Source: Magicicada septendecula (lineage: Eukaryota > Arthropoda > Insecta > Hemiptera > Cicadidae). Taken from it: 64,000 nucleotides of DNA. The stretch lies in assembly GCA_034769895.1 (NCBI GenBank), contig CM068369.1:427825479-427889478 (forward strand). The letters run 5' to 3'. Below the pieces are notes generated by a model, which was given only the letters and a program-made list of their open reading frames with translations, had not been told where the DNA came from and did not search any database. The position numbers and the translations under genes were made by a program. Below are positions 46,769-58,872 of the stretch, in pieces. Positions within the stretch are counted from its first letter, which is position 1. Each line of letters starts with the position of its first letter.

Positions 46769-47077
46769 CTTGTGGAAAGTAATGACTGGTTTTGGGTGTA
46801 TCCTGATTATTGTCAAACAACTTCTGTATCCTTGTAATAATTGTGCAAAAGTTCGCATGAACACAGCCCTTATTTCTTTATCCAATAATGCCGCATGGGG
46901 AGGACGAGGTGCAGGTGCTGGGGGAAAGGCATGATCCGCACTGCTCAGTTCTGGTTGAAGGACAAGGCTGAGTGCCTCCTGGGTGGTACTGAGCAAAGGT
47001 TCTGGCAAGAGAGGTAATGACACACCATCAGGCACAAGCAGTGATCCTCCATCTAAATCAGCTACTATCACATCCAT
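46769..47077 (-). CDS. Sbf: Sbf (MTMR5/13) exon, cDENN/dDENN junction
   Basis: This 309-bp exon, phase 0 at both ends, follows a TTCACATTAG acceptor and precedes GTAAATGG. It encodes [20 protein letters not shown], then [20 protein letters not shown] and on to [21 protein letters not shown]1/SBF2 have VVDLDGGTI, LSSLPEPLL and RAVFLRLFAQLFQGYRSCL in these places. The first Met is internal, not a start: the upstream exon ends KTDVSEL and joins directly. A proline-rich insert ([13 protein letters not shown]) sits where vertebrate proteins also have a variable linker. Confidence 0.94.
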
Positions 47078-47218
47078 CTAATGTGAACAAAAAAAAATTA
47101 TTTATCAAAAATTTTAATGATTCTGATACCAATACCACTTGATATAGTTAAAAACTGTATTTTTCAAAATACTTACTTCGGCACAGTTTACTAAGTTATA
47201 TAAGTGTAACTTATATAA

Positions 47219-47325
<107 letters not shown>

Positions 47326-48115
47326 TTTTTGTTTGCTTATAATGTTAATATTTAATTATTTTTTTTATTCTGAGTTTAAAAATTTTCACTTATCCATAAA
47401 TCAAGTGAATAATGTCAGCTTGCGCATGAACAAAAGTTGATTAAATGAGAGCTTTCCCCCTATCAGAACCAGAATCAGGATGTTCCACATACAGACTACT
47501 GTTCTGGCTGTTGAGTCATAAAGAAATGTATACTCAAGCATGTTATGTATTTCTATTCACAACAATAGTAAGAATTACATTTTGTTTTGAATTATGGATA
47601 CAAGTTACATTTAAAATTAAGTAAACCCACTTCTATCCGTACAACTTTATATAAATCATTCTCAAAAGACTTTAAGCTCAATTTGAAAACTTTAAAGTGT
47701 ACATTCCATGTCACTCAAGTAAGTTTAAAGTCTGTTGACTCTTAGAGTGGATCCTAATGTAAACAAAACCATGTGGTTGTACTTCAACTGGTTAGATGCC
47801 TCCGTCACATCAATAAAGGCCTCCGTTAGAAATAAAGTAGTCTGCAATTTATTATTATTAATTGACTAAAAAAGTACCAACAATTTTTTTAATACAAATG
47901 GGATTAATACAACTAAAAATAAGGTAAAATGATTCTATAATTCTTTGGGTCTGTTAAGAAAATTTTAACTTTATACTATACATGTGTGTCGTATCACTCC
48001 GCATCAGGACCCACTCTAAGAGTGAACAAAACTTTACAAAGCGTATTAAAATCTCTATATTTCTTCAGTGCTGAGATAAAGTAATATATTGTACAAAATA
48101 TATGACTGTTCTTAC

Positions 48116-48357
48116 CAGTTCAGAGACATCAGTTTTCAGTGAGGAATGCACACCCATAACAAAAGGCGTAGGTGTGGATAAAACTTCTATAAGGGCAGCA
48201 GGTAACAGAGGAATATACACATGACTATAACGAAAAGGATACATAAGTGCTGTCAACGCTCGACAGCCTTCGGTCAGACGACTATAACTTTTTGATTGGA
48301 ATAGAATTTTCTGTTCTGTCATTATCGCACAGAATAGTACAAGTACATTTCTTATAC
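48116..48357 (-). CDS. Sbf: Sbf (MTMR5/13) exon, cDENN part
   Basis: This 242-bp exon starts in phase 1 after TTTTTTCCAG and ends in phase 0 before GTAAGA. It encodes [20 protein letters not shown], then [20 protein letters not shown] and on to [16 protein letters not shown]. The vertebrate counterpart reads IKNVLxLFCAVLTExKVLF and FIIGVHSVFKTDV. It is the centre of cDENN, the fold that contacts the Rab switch regions. Joined with 56652-56871 the split glycine codon G|GT restores QQLGIRNVL. Confidence 0.94.
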
Positions 48358-49040
48358 CTGGAAAAAACATAAAAATTGTAAGTGTTAAGTACTTTTTGTA
48401 TAATATCTTCTTCTTTACAATTATCCTTGCTATTACCAGTAGTGTGGTGTAAATGTTTGTAAAGGAAACATCAAGATTTTGAGATGGTAGAGAAGAAGCT
48501 CAGCTGGTAAATTTGTTAGTGTGTCTTATCTAGCAGAAGAAATGACTCACTATGTAATAAGTAATGTTTTGAAGACTGGTGTTTGATTACTTTTTAATCA
48601 GGGTCAGATATACCCTGGTTACACTATTCTGAGTTGATCTGTCACAAACATGATGCAAACAGCAAATGTTTAATTTCTTTCAGTGTCACCCAAGGAAACC
48701 TGTTATAACAGAAAATCTAAAATTCCTTTTTTGATATATACTTACTTTTTAAATAACAAAGTAGGTGCTGGACTTTTAATTTTTAGTCGGCATTGCTGCT
48801 TGTATATTAAATCATACACAGAAGAGTAGCTTTTACAAAATTATTTAATCTGGTAAGTATAATATCTGGTATTGTATCTGTTAAGTCTTTTATCAGGTCA
48901 GGATATTCATTTATATAGTGGTGTTAGTAAAAGTTAAAGGGCAAAAAACAGTGGGTGTCAAATACCTGAACAGGAAGGCTATTAAAAACAATTGAGACAG
49001 ATTATATCCTTAAATTTGAAAAAAAATGTATATGATATTG
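48358..49040. other. Sbf intron sequence, nothing recognised
   Basis: AT-rich sequence. A stretch near 48495-48600 faintly recalls tRNA A and B boxes, but the spacing is wrong and I do not call a SINE. Confidence 0.4.
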
Positions 49041-49049
49041 TGATAATTG

Positions 49050-50640
49050 ATATGTGTGTATCAACATATGTCACTGATACAGATATCAAAGAGGAATTCT
49101 AAAAAAAGCTGGCAGAGGTTGTGACATGAATGCTTGGCAGGAGGTACGCCTAATGGGAGATTTAATATTCAAACAGTGAGTGTTGAGGGTAGCAGGGTTA
49201 TAAGAAGATATGGTAATGAAGAGAAAAATTATAGCAATCAGACATTAATAGATTTCTGTGAAACTTATTCCTTCAGAAAACAAAATGGCAACTTTCCTCA
49301 CAAAAGAACATAACAAATAGACTTAGATGCAGACTGCATGAAACTTGCATTCCATACTTGACATTTTATCCAATAACAGAATTTGGATCACAAATTAACA
49401 AAGTTAAGATCCCAAGATGTCAGAGTTTACAGAAGTGCTGAATGTGAATTGGACCATTATATGGACCATGCTAAAATTCTGGTGAGCTATAAAAGAAACA
49501 GCTGTTGAATTAATAAGGAAGAAATAAGGGGGTGATCAAGATGGATAAGTATAATTTTGAGAGTCTATAACACAATTCCACAACATTTTTCTATAAAATG
49601 AGACTAACAAATAAACTGAAGAATGTCATAAACATCATTGGGCGTACTGCAGAAACACTGTGCAGTGAGAATAAGGAATGTGTTCATAGTGCAACAAGAG
49701 AGACTTTAGGAATTCAGAATTGTGCTGAAAAGAGAAATCCAGTATGGTGGACAAGCAACGTAGAACAAAAAGTGAAGGATAAGAAGCGGTTAAGAAGTAT
49801 AGTAATAGTAATAATGAAAAAAAGATGATAGTAACAGAAGCAAAAAAGACTCACACAAGTTAAAAAGAAATGTAGGATAAAAAATTTGAGAAAAATTTAA
49901 CAAGTGTATGGGTGTGGGGGTTTACTGAAGAGAAGCCTGGAAAGCGATATAGCTAATTTCCAAAGATGGAAAAGATAGTTAAGGAAATTTAAGTCTGTTG
50001 GACCAGGCGACATTCCTATTGAGCTCATTAAATAAGGATGAAGTATTCTGTGGAACTGTTGCCAAACTTCTTTAATAAATTATTTATAAATGGAGAAGAC
50101 CACATGGTTTCAATATCTCTATTATTAGCTCTATTTATAAACAGATACGAAGACGATCAAGACAATAAGGCATAGCCATTACCATCAGTGGAATGGTTGT
50201 ACGGTAGAATTCTGAAAGTAGAATTAATGAAGAAATGGGTATATTGAAGGATAGGGCAGATTTAGGGCAGGAAGATCGTGTGTGAACAACATATTCTCAT
50301 TATATCAGCTCATAGAAAAATAATGGAAATGAATTTGGAGACTCACTTGTTATTTACAGATCTGGAAGAGGCAGTGAACAACATCCCACTTACAAAGATA
50401 TTTGAAAATTTCGAAAATTCTGGACATCTATTCAAGCGAAGGTAAGAATTGAGAAGGGAATCTCTCAGTCGCTGAGAGTAAGGCAAGGCCTGAAACAAGG
50501 ATGTTGCCTGTCTTCAAGTACACTGTGACTGAGATGGATCTGTGGAGTGGAAATGAATAAAGTGACAAGGGACTCTAAACAGGAAGACATTCAGAACAGG
50601 CTATTGCAGAAGCTGAGATGAAGGAACCGCAGGAACCAAA
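49050..50640 (+). pseudogene. LINE relic (endonuclease and reverse transcriptase)
   Basis: Fragments in shifting frames on the plus strand match an insect endonuclease-RT LINE. At about 49220-49320 are pieces of the AP-endonuclease (TLIDFCETYSFRKQNGNF). At 49390-49460 lies DVRVYRSAECELDHYMDHA (compare the usual RGAxxGSDHYLV). At 49598-49828 are linker residues (CVHSATRETLG, NPVWWTSNVEQKVKDKKRL). At 49985-50030 is VGPGDIPIELIK of the RT fingers. At 50330-50380 lies LLFTDLEEAVNNIPLTKIFE, which corresponds to the first RT catalytic Asp, and near 50480 VRQGLKQGCCLSS. Such enzymes copy RNA at a nicked target. The copy is heavily decayed. The RTE-like clade is my inference. Confidence 0.65.
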
Positions 50641-50762
50641 GGACCCCATGAAATGATGATGATTTTATTTGAATCATCACCAGTCATGTTGTATACTCGC
50701 ACAAGACACACTATGCTTTTGTTGAAACTGTACATGAAAACAACAATTATTTCTTTTATAAT

Positions 50763-52545
50763 GTTACTAGCAAAATACCCGTGCTTCGCTACGGAGTTTC
50801 ATGTTGTACGTAATTGTACAATTATTGCTCGCTTAATAGTATAGGATTAGATAGATTGTACAAATTCTCAACTCTTAGTTTGTTTATTTACATTCATAGC
50901 AACACCTATTTATTATTTATTTCGAGAAAATCGTTAGAGCCGTTTCCGAGAAAAAAAAGGACATACATTTATTAATTAATTGAACTTCGAAATTTTCTCG
51001 ACTATAAGAACCTGCAAACAACGAAGTTTTTTCAATTTAAAACGATGATTAAAAACTCAGGACTAAATGTATTCGGGGTTCCAGTAAACTGAGATGTCAA
51101 CCACTTCATTTACAAAGTATGCAATTCCCGCGATAAATTTCAGTATTTGGTTTTTTCCCCCTTAGGAGTGAAAGTTTTTAAAACCGTTTCTTAGTGAGCA
51201 CCGAAGACCTATGATGAAGCTATGTTCAAAGTTTCATTGATATCCATTCAGTGGTTTCAGAGATATCGTGATCAGTGAGTCAGTCACTGGTATTTGGCTT
51301 ATATAGATATCTATATCTAGCCGATTTACCCAGCGTTGCTCGGGTTCATAATTTATTCATAGGCACCTATTCTTGTTCTAACGTTATGTTACTTGTATAT
51401 TGTATAATCTTCCTTATATTGTTACGTTCGCATCCTCACTGGAGGAATACTCTGTAGCGCACCTGTTTAAGAACATGTCATAAACTGTATTCTTATATCT
51501 GGAGAAGAATTCTGTTGCGCGTGATGCTCCTGCTCGATTTCTAACTCTGGGAGAGGGCGAACAGCTAAATTAGTTTTCAATAAAATGTCTACAATACTTG
51601 CACGTGCTGTGTATTTAACTGTCGTTTTATAATTCATTGTGTTAATGTTGAAATAAGGGATTTGTTAAATTAGTGTCTCCTAAACTTATTCTAACAATAC
51701 AATACCTCTATAGATTTCAGCTTATCAATTTTTAAATTCAAACTGAAGCAAGTGCATTTATATTGTCTGAACACTATGATCTGAATACATTCGCTATCAA
51801 AACTTTGTTTTTTATACTCGCTTATAACTTACTTCGATCTTAACTTATCCACTTTTAAATTCAAACTGAAACAACTCTGAATTCACACACTATTAAGAAG
51901 TTTCTTAAGATGCATACACCACCTTTGATATCATAACCTATATCTTTATTTATAAGAACCGTGGACTCTGGCCCCGCCGTCTTTCGCGGGATCCGACCTA
52001 AGACTCCCTGGTTCCGTGGATGAACTCCGGGGAAGGCCCGTCGGACGACTCCCGCGCTATTTCCTACGTGGGAGACTTCCACCGATGCTATGGTAACCAG
52101 AATCTATTCTATTGGGTTGCCATAGTAACCAGATCTAATAGTTTTTATGACCCAAAGGACCCCCCAAAGGATCGTATCGAAAAAACACTTGTCCTATGTT
52201 GGTTCTCCTGTTGCGTAAAATATTTGTGCCAAGTTTGGTTGAAATCGGTCCAGTGGTTTAGGAGGAGATGCGGAAGACCCCAAAGGACCCCCCGAAGGAT
52301 CGTATCGAAAAAAACACCTACCCTATGTTGGTTCTCCCATTGAGTAAAATATTTGTGCCAAGTTTGGTTGAAATCGGTCCAGTGGTTTAGGAGATGTGGA
52401 AGACCCCAAAGAACCCCCAAAGGACCCCATCGAAAAAACACCTATCCTATGTTGGTTCTCCCGTCGCGTAAAATATTTGTGCCAAGTTTGGTTGAAATCG
52501 GTCCAGTGGTTTAGGAGGAGATGTGGAACATACATACATAGATAC
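50763..52545 (+). repeat. Cluster of LINE-tail-like repeats, with minisatellite units
   Basis: Two starts resemble each other: ACTAGCAAAATACCCGTGCT (50765) and CTAGCCGATTTACCCAGCGT (51317). The first ends near 51310 in TTATATAGATATC after GATATCCATTCAGTGGTTTC. The second carries a minisatellite, with GTTGAAATCGGTCCAGTGG at 52238, 52367 and 52491, like that at 34770-35545, and ends in ACATACAT repeats near 52530. They look like 3' parts of related non-LTR elements. Confidence 0.5.
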
Positions 52546-52564
52546 ATACATACAATAGGGGGGG

Positions 52565-52890
52565 GGGTTTGCCCCTTAGGAGTGAAAGTTTTTAAAACCG
52601 TTTCTTAGTGAGCACCTAAGACCTATGATGAAGCTATGTTCAAAGTTTCATTGATATCCATTCAGTAGTTTTTGCTCTACGTTGATTCTATGTCAGTTAG
52701 TCAGGCAAACTCCCCCCCCTTTTTCCCCCTTTAAAGGTTGAATTTCCAAAAATCCCTTCTTAGCGGATACCTACATCACATAAGGAACCTACATGCCAAA
52801 TTTCAAGTTTCTAGGTGTTATAGTTTCGGAGATTTCGTGATGAATCTGTGAGTCAGTGGTATTTCTCTTTTATACTGTATATATAGATTA
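52565..52890 (+). repeat. Second copy of a LINE-tail-like segment
   Basis: CCCTTAGGAGTGAAAGTTTT to GATATCCATTCAGTAGTTTT (about 52573-52675) repeats 51161-51262 with few changes. The following part ends TATACTGTATATATAGATT, a tail like that at 51300. No coding sequence. Confidence 0.6.
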
Positions 52891-52917
52891 TATTATTGAA
52901 AACTTTATATTGGCGTA

Positions 52918-54194
52918 CGAGGGCAATTTGAAAAGTTCGCGGCCTACCATATAAACGAATGTGTGGTGTTTCTGTTTTTTACCGCAACGTGGCGCCACAT
53001 TCACCCCACGAACAGCTATGAAGCGTCAAGTCGGGTCAAGTCATTGTTGTGGAGAAACAGCTGTATAAATAAGGTTATCTCACAGCAATGCTGAAAATGG
53101 AGAAAACTGAACATCCAGATTTTTTGTTAAGAACAGTTTAACGCCAACAGAAATTTTTAATGTGATGAACGTGTTGGGTAATGCTGGACCTTCGTTTACT
53201 ACAGTGAAAAAATGGGCTACTGAATTTAAACGTGATCGTGCAAATTTGGAAGATGACCTCTGTACTGGGCGTCCGAAAAGTGCCACTACACCAGAAATCG
53301 TCAATAAAGTGCATGATATTGTTTTGGAAGATCGCCGTTTGAAGGTGTCTGAAATTGTTAAGCTTGTGGGCATCTCAGATAAAAGGGTACATCACATTCT
53401 TACTCAGGAATTAGGTATGAAAAAGCAGTCTGCAAGATGGGTGCCGCGTTTGTTGACAAGTGACCAAAAACGCATGCGAATGCAAGCTTCTACGGAATGT
53501 TTGGACCGTTTTAAGAAAAATCTGAAAGATTTTATTCATAGATTTGTAACAACTGATGAAACATGGGTCCATTACTTCATTGTAAAAACAAAACAACAGT
53601 CAAAACAATGGATCCATAGTGATTCGCCGCCTCCAAAATCGGTAAAATCAATTTTGTCAGTTGGAAAGTGTATGGATCCATTTTTCTGGGATAGTAAAAG
53701 GATATTGTTACTAGATTGCCTTGAAAAGGGTCAAACGATAAATGGAGAGTATTACGCTAACCTTTTGGGCCAATTAAATGTAAAAATTAGAGAAAAAGCC
53801 ATGTTTAGCAAAGAAGATCATTTTCCATCAGGATAATGCACACCCTCACATATGCATTATGTCTATGGTAAAAATCGCTGAGCTGAAGTACGATCTCTTG
53901 CACGATACACCTTATTCGCCTGATTTAGCGCCATCTGACTTTCATCTATTCCCAAACATAAAAAAAAAATTTTTTTGGGGGGGGGGGAGCAATTTTCCTC
54001 AGAAGACGAGCTGAAAGCGGCAGTAAACGGTTATTTTGAGGACCTAGAAGAATCGGACTTCCTCAACAGGGTAAGTGAATGACTTGACGCTTCACTGCTG
54101 TTCGTGGGGCAAACGTGGCGCCACGATGTGGAAAAAACAGAAATGCCACACATTCGTTTCTATGGTAGGCTGCGAACTTTTCAAATCACCCTCG
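52918..54194 (+). mobile_element. mariner element, near full length, with TIRs and TA sites
   Basis: The left end CGAGGGCAATTTGAAAAGTT and right end AACTTTTCAAATCACCCTCG are inverted repeats with small differences, flanked by TA at 52916-52917 and 54195-54196. The inverted similarity extends about 45 bp inwards (CCTACCATA / TATGGTAGG). At 1277 bp this is the normal mariner length. It lies in the 8.3-kb Sbf intron, antisense to the gene. Confidence 0.93.
53088..54070 (+). pseudogene. mariner transposase gene, frameshifted
   Basis: An early ATG (53088, MLKMEKTEHPDFLLRTV) meets a stop after about 17 codons. The main frame 53162-53836 then reads VLGNAGPSFTTVKKWATEFK, the linker RPKSATTPEI, a second helix-turn-helix (VSEIVKLVGISDKRVHHIL), SARWVPRLLT and VTTDETWVHYF, with the first catalytic Asp. 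Near 53820 the frame shifts. The other frame gives FHQDNAHPH (second Asp) and YSPDLAPSDFHLFPN (third Asp), about 34 residues apart as expected for DD34D. A G run near 53980 breaks the C-terminal part. All catalytic residues are still visible, so the copy is not old. Confidence 0.88.
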
Positions 54195-54347
54195 TACAAC
54201 ATTCATATACCATACCAGTTACCATAACATTCACTACCATACGCACACACACAAAAAATGTTTATTTGGTGGACAAATTGAAACTGGAATTTAAATTAAC
54301 ATCGTTTGCAACAAGGAAACAGCTCTTTATAGCTGATGCTGGTGTAT

Positions 54348-54574
54348 CACAACACATTACACACACTACACGAATATACTGTACACTCCAAGCAGCTGGA
54401 TAACACCAGACACGGGATAGGTAGATCAGAGAATGACATATTATTCACTGCCCTGAAACCACAACACATTACACACACTGTACCACAGAATATACTGTAC
54501 ACTCCAAGCAGCTGGACAACACCAGAGATGGGATAGGTAGACCACAGAATGACATATTATTCACTGCCCTGAGG
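54348..54574. repeat. Tandem duplication, unit about 112-115 bp
   Basis: CACAACACATTACACACACT starts at 54348 and 54460. Both units continue with ATATACTGTACACTCCAAGC and end TTATTCACTGCCCTGA. Differences are few. Confidence 0.9.
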
Positions 54575-56651
54575 AGAGTAATATTTCTTTGTTTTCTACC
54601 TCTAATGCTGAAGCAAATATTTATATTGTTTATATATAATTTTTTTAACTTTTAATGCACAGAACGCTGGGCCATGAATGAACATCACACTACACTACTG
54701 GTTGTTGCCTTTTTCTACTTTTATTTCTGACACTATCTTAACTTAAGTACACATACTTATTAATCACAAATCTGCATGCATGTTTACTACACACTTTCAG
54801 TCAAATGGACATATTTACAGAATTTTATCACTTTTCATTATATATAGAATAACGACTAAAAAAACTACAATACATTTTAGGTTGTATTATTGGATAACCT
54901 GTCATAACCAATACTAGGCATAAAATAGTTGCAAATTCTATAACTGGCCTCATAAGGGTAAGCCATGGTATTTTTAAAACTGAAAACATAAAACAATGAT
55001 TAGGATTAAGAATACACATCTTAATGAACTCAAGACAAACAAATTGTTTGAAACTCTCAGTTTACAAGGAAGTTTAATGTCATCACAAGTTAGATTTACT
55101 ATGCATTCTTCTGGTTCACATCAGGTTAAAATAAACTTACAAATGCCCTGATACTTTCCTCCTATTGTAGGATCCAAAAGACCATATATAAAGAGATTGG
55201 CTACACAACTGTTAACGGGACTTCAGTAGTCAAGATCCTACATTAATAGATGCAATTAGAATTGCCAATCAATACCCATGCAGAATTCGCTTTCATGATT
55301 GGCAACTAACTATTATGGTCGGGAATTTGACTTTTATATAAAGGGACAAAATTAGTCCAAATTTCACCCGGGGCAATGTAGTAGTTTGGCGTCACCCCCA
55401 TAATTTTGTCAAGAGAAAAGCCAGACCAACATAGTTGTGGCCGGGTGTTTGATTAAAACACATATTTCTCTCTCTCTCTCACACACACACGTGCGCGCGC
55501 GCATGCACACACACATTTTAATACATATAAGAAGGTACAAGCTTTATTTTTTATACTACTAAATATATACTGATCTCATTATTTTATACATATGAAAATA
55601 AATAAATCTGAATAATAAATAATAGAAAAACTGAAGAAAATTACTTTCCTAAGTATTAGCTCATTAAAAACTGTACTTTGCGAGCTTTCTTTGGAGCAAA
55701 GTTTTCTATTGTCATCACAGGATAATTTACCTGATTTCATGTTCAATATTAATAATGCTTAGATTTGTTAGTTGCTGTTTTTTTGTTAAGTTCCTCACAT
55801 ATGTTTAGATATTCATTAATCACATCAATTTCAATAAAAACTATTTAGGTAGGTTACATAAACTGTGTTTTTTTTTACTGAATATTATGTCAAAATATCT
55901 GTTTGCTTGAAAATTATATTCAATTCTTTGTTTTTATGTGTAGAGTTAAAATTACAATTTTTTGCACATAACATGTCATTAGCAAATTTTAAATAATTAT
56001 TATGATTTGAAAACACGACCATACAGGCATAAAAGATTTTTAGAACTTCATAAAACTTACTTATTAAAAATATATGGGTACGACATTAGGACAACTTTTT
56101 TAAAAATGGAAACTGTACTAATGTTGTTTTTGTTGCAATAAAAAGAAATTAATTCCATTAAATTATTTTTTATAACACTGTCCTATTCCTAACACTTTCC
56201 AAATATTCCTCCAATTGTTTATTTTTTTAAATATACAGTGGCATGAAAACAGTAGGCAAAATACAAAATGAGTGTGATATAAGGCACGTTTCCCTTAGTT
56301 TTTGCTATTTCTCTGTTTTTCAAGTAAGTTTCTCGTGGTCAATTAATTCTAAAAAATTGTATTACTTTATATACATTTCAAACTTGATTTTTTGTGGCCC
56401 CTGCTTATGGCACCCAGGCCCACCCTAGCTTCATCCCTGATTATATATCACATTAAAATTTGGTAGCCAGTTCCTTACACTAAAGTATTTTTCAGTCTCT
56501 TAATAAAAGTTCATACAAAAATTTATAGAATTAAAAAACTCTTGATAACATGAAATCAAGTAACTGAATGTTAAATGTAAATCAAAGGATCACACAATGT
56601 TACTAGAATACTTGACATTTCATAAAATTGTATGTATATGATGGCACTAAC
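54575..56651. other. Sbf intron sequence, nothing recognised
   Basis: About 2.1 kb of AT-rich intron with a CT/CA/GC microsatellite near 55463-55515. No transposase or other coding similarity found. Confidence 0.5.
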
Positions 56652-56871
56652 CTAATTGCTGGAACAACAGGCTGACAGCAGTATGAGTAACAGGCAGAGA
56701 TGGTGTTAATGGAGGCTGCAATGCCTGTCTGTCCCCAGCTCCTATACTAAATCTAACTTGAGGTCCTCCAGGTGGTGGTACCTGTATACAACCCAGTATG
56801 TTGCCGACCAGTGTCTCTAATGGGACACCAACACTTTCGACATACACCGTGTAGATTATCCCTAAACAGTT
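56652..56871 (-). CDS. Sbf: Sbf (MTMR5/13) exon, start of cDENN
   Basis: This 220-bp exon starts in phase 0 after TGTGTTTCAG and ends in phase 1 before GTTAGT. It encodes [20 protein letters not shown], then [20 protein letters not shown] and on to [19 protein letters not shown]1/SBF2 have ACVESLGLPLE, SLGAGDRQ and ALLFRQLGI here. It is the first Sbf exon visible. The uDENN part and the start codon must lie beyond 64000, since no other exon is recognisable to the right. The following intron is about 8.3 kb. Confidence 0.93.
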
Positions 56872-57871
56872 CTGAAACACAAAAATATAATGTTACAATT
56901 CATGCCACACACATAGCAATCCAAAAGTTTACATTCCAGCAGGTTATCAGATCCTTTTTAATGATTTTAAACTTGATATTAAATTGCTGTCAGAAATGAG
57001 CACACAAAGGACTCAGTTACTGTGCCCTCCCATGCAATTAAATTACTTTAATTTCAGTATAGTAACATCCTACTTCAGAGTCATATATACATGAACTAAC
57101 GAAACTAAGAATTGATTCACACTGGGAAAATAATCCCACATTACAACATTTTGTGAGGCACTCTTGTCCACTGTTATCTTTCAAACTGCTGGACCAACTA
57201 AGGGGTTGACAATCATCACATACTCCCCCAACGTGAAGTATCACTCTCAACTGAGCTCTTCATATCACGAGATTTGTTAATAAGATTGATCACCACATCC
57301 CTCAACAGCCAGTCTGCTCAAATGGCATAGAAGCTAGTTGTTCTCCTCTAAGTTTGTTTTTGACTGTTTCAAAGCAAATTATTGAAAATGAATAAGCTAT
57401 TAGGTACAATATATAAAAAAAACCTAATTTGTGAAGTAGAAAAAACTGTATCCAGTACAATATTATTACTGAAGAATAAAGTATCAAAGATCTGGCAAAT
57501 TGTCACTGAGAAGTTCTTTCCTGATTATACTGAGAAGCCTTATCTGTAGTTAATATATGTTTTTAAGGGTTGACAAACCGCACTTACAACATACGGATGA
57601 GGAAGGATCTGTGAAAAGAATTTGGAACACAAAAATTGTGATGAATAAGAAAAGAGGGTGACACAGACAGACACTGTACCAAGTAATTGCTAAAACTTTA
57701 GAAACAAAGGGATAGTATAGAAATAAGCAAAGAGGTTAGTGGGCAATAAAAAAGAATGGAAGAAGTTTTTAAAAGTTTGAAATGAAATATGACCATAAGA
57801 ATTGATTATATAATTCTGTATATTTCAATCACTTTCTGCTACAGTCCGTTTCTTGATGTATATAATACTTT
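56872..57871. other. Sbf intron sequence, nothing recognised
   Basis: Intron upstream of the first visible exon. No coding similarity or terminal repeats. Confidence 0.5.
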
Positions 57872-58018
57872 AATATTTATAACTAAATTTACCTCAAGAT
57901 ATACTTTTTTCCCTATTAGGAACATGTTTCGAGAGTTCCTGTTCTCTCATCTTCAGCCTTCGCCATCTTACCTCAAGGGAAAAAAGTATATCTTGAGGTA
58001 AATTTAGTTATAAATATT
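57872..58018. repeat. Perfect 43-bp inverted repeat with 61-nt loop
   Basis: The arms 57872-57914 and 57976-58018 are exact reverse complements (AATATTTATAACTAAATTTA ... TAAATTTAGTTATAAATATT). On the minus strand the loop contains CTGAAGATGAGAG ... CTCTCGAAACATGTTC, a second, smaller hairpin. Absence of mismatches implies recent formation. It may be a foldback element or part of one. Confidence 0.9.
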
Positions 58019-58189
58019 AAATTCTGTATATGTATTATAAAGTACTGACTGTATATAATGAATGTAACATAAATGTACTGTAATGGTTATAGTAACCACA
58101 GTGTAATGGTCACTGTACGTATTTATAGGGTTATGGATAATAAATAAATAAAATAAAATTGCCTCCAGACACTTATGAACATAAAAACT

Positions 58190-58680
58190 ACGTTTCATTA
58201 GCCTCAAACATAAAATATGTTCAAAATCCTTTGTACTGCTCCTACTATGTAGTTGCAGGAGCTAATTTGATAAATATCAGGTTAGTCAAAGTGATGGCTG
58301 TCGAGCATGTTGTCAAATCCACTTTGGAAACCCCCTTTGGACCATTAACTGGCCCAGAACTGATAGCATCTTCTACTTCAGCTGTATCATTAAAGTACCA
58401 TCCCCAAAGACTTTCTTCATTTAACTGGACAACTAAAAGTCTGAAGGTGCCAGGTCAGGACCAATAAGTAGGATGTGTTGCCAATGACCAAAGATTGCTT
58501 TGATGTTTCCACGGAAGTGTGCGATCAAGCATTGTCATAGTGTATGATTGCACTAAGTTGTATCACCCACGGAAATCATGCAGTACTGCCCCCTTGTATC
58601 CCAGAAGCATTTGCGAGGTGCTGGACACAGTAGCACCCATGGAGGAATGTGAAAGGTGTGTTTTGTGGGACCCTGCCCTC
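58190..58680 (-). pseudogene. mariner transposase C-terminal relic
   Basis: On the minus strand, in shifting frames, near 58570-58510 a segment like IHYDNA...SHTSVETSKQSL corresponds to HDNAxPHT (second catalytic Asp). GPDLAPSDF (about 58461-58435) holds the third Asp, and MKKVFGDGTLM follows. Upstream parts and ends are missing. It is a strongly decayed copy. Confidence 0.6.
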
Positions 58681-58723
58681 ACTTGGTAAGAAAAAAAGAA
58701 GAAAGGAAAGAAACTGTGTGTGT

Positions 58724-58782
58724 GGGGGGGGAGAGGGAGAGGGAGAGGGAGGGAGGGAGGGAGGGAGGGGGAGAGAGAGGGA

Positions 58783-58869
<87 letters not shown>
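58724..58869. repeat. G/A-rich microsatellite ending in (GA)n
   Basis: GGGA/GAGGGA repeats grade into about 40 uninterrupted GA dinucleotides. The Arg-Glu frames through it are artefacts. Confidence 0.98.

Positions 58870-58872
<3 letters not shown>

Noticed and set aside
48481..48610. tRNA-like words suggesting a SINE head
   Set aside because: The A-box- and B-box-like words are about 90 nt apart and poorly matching; no tail or second copy was seen.
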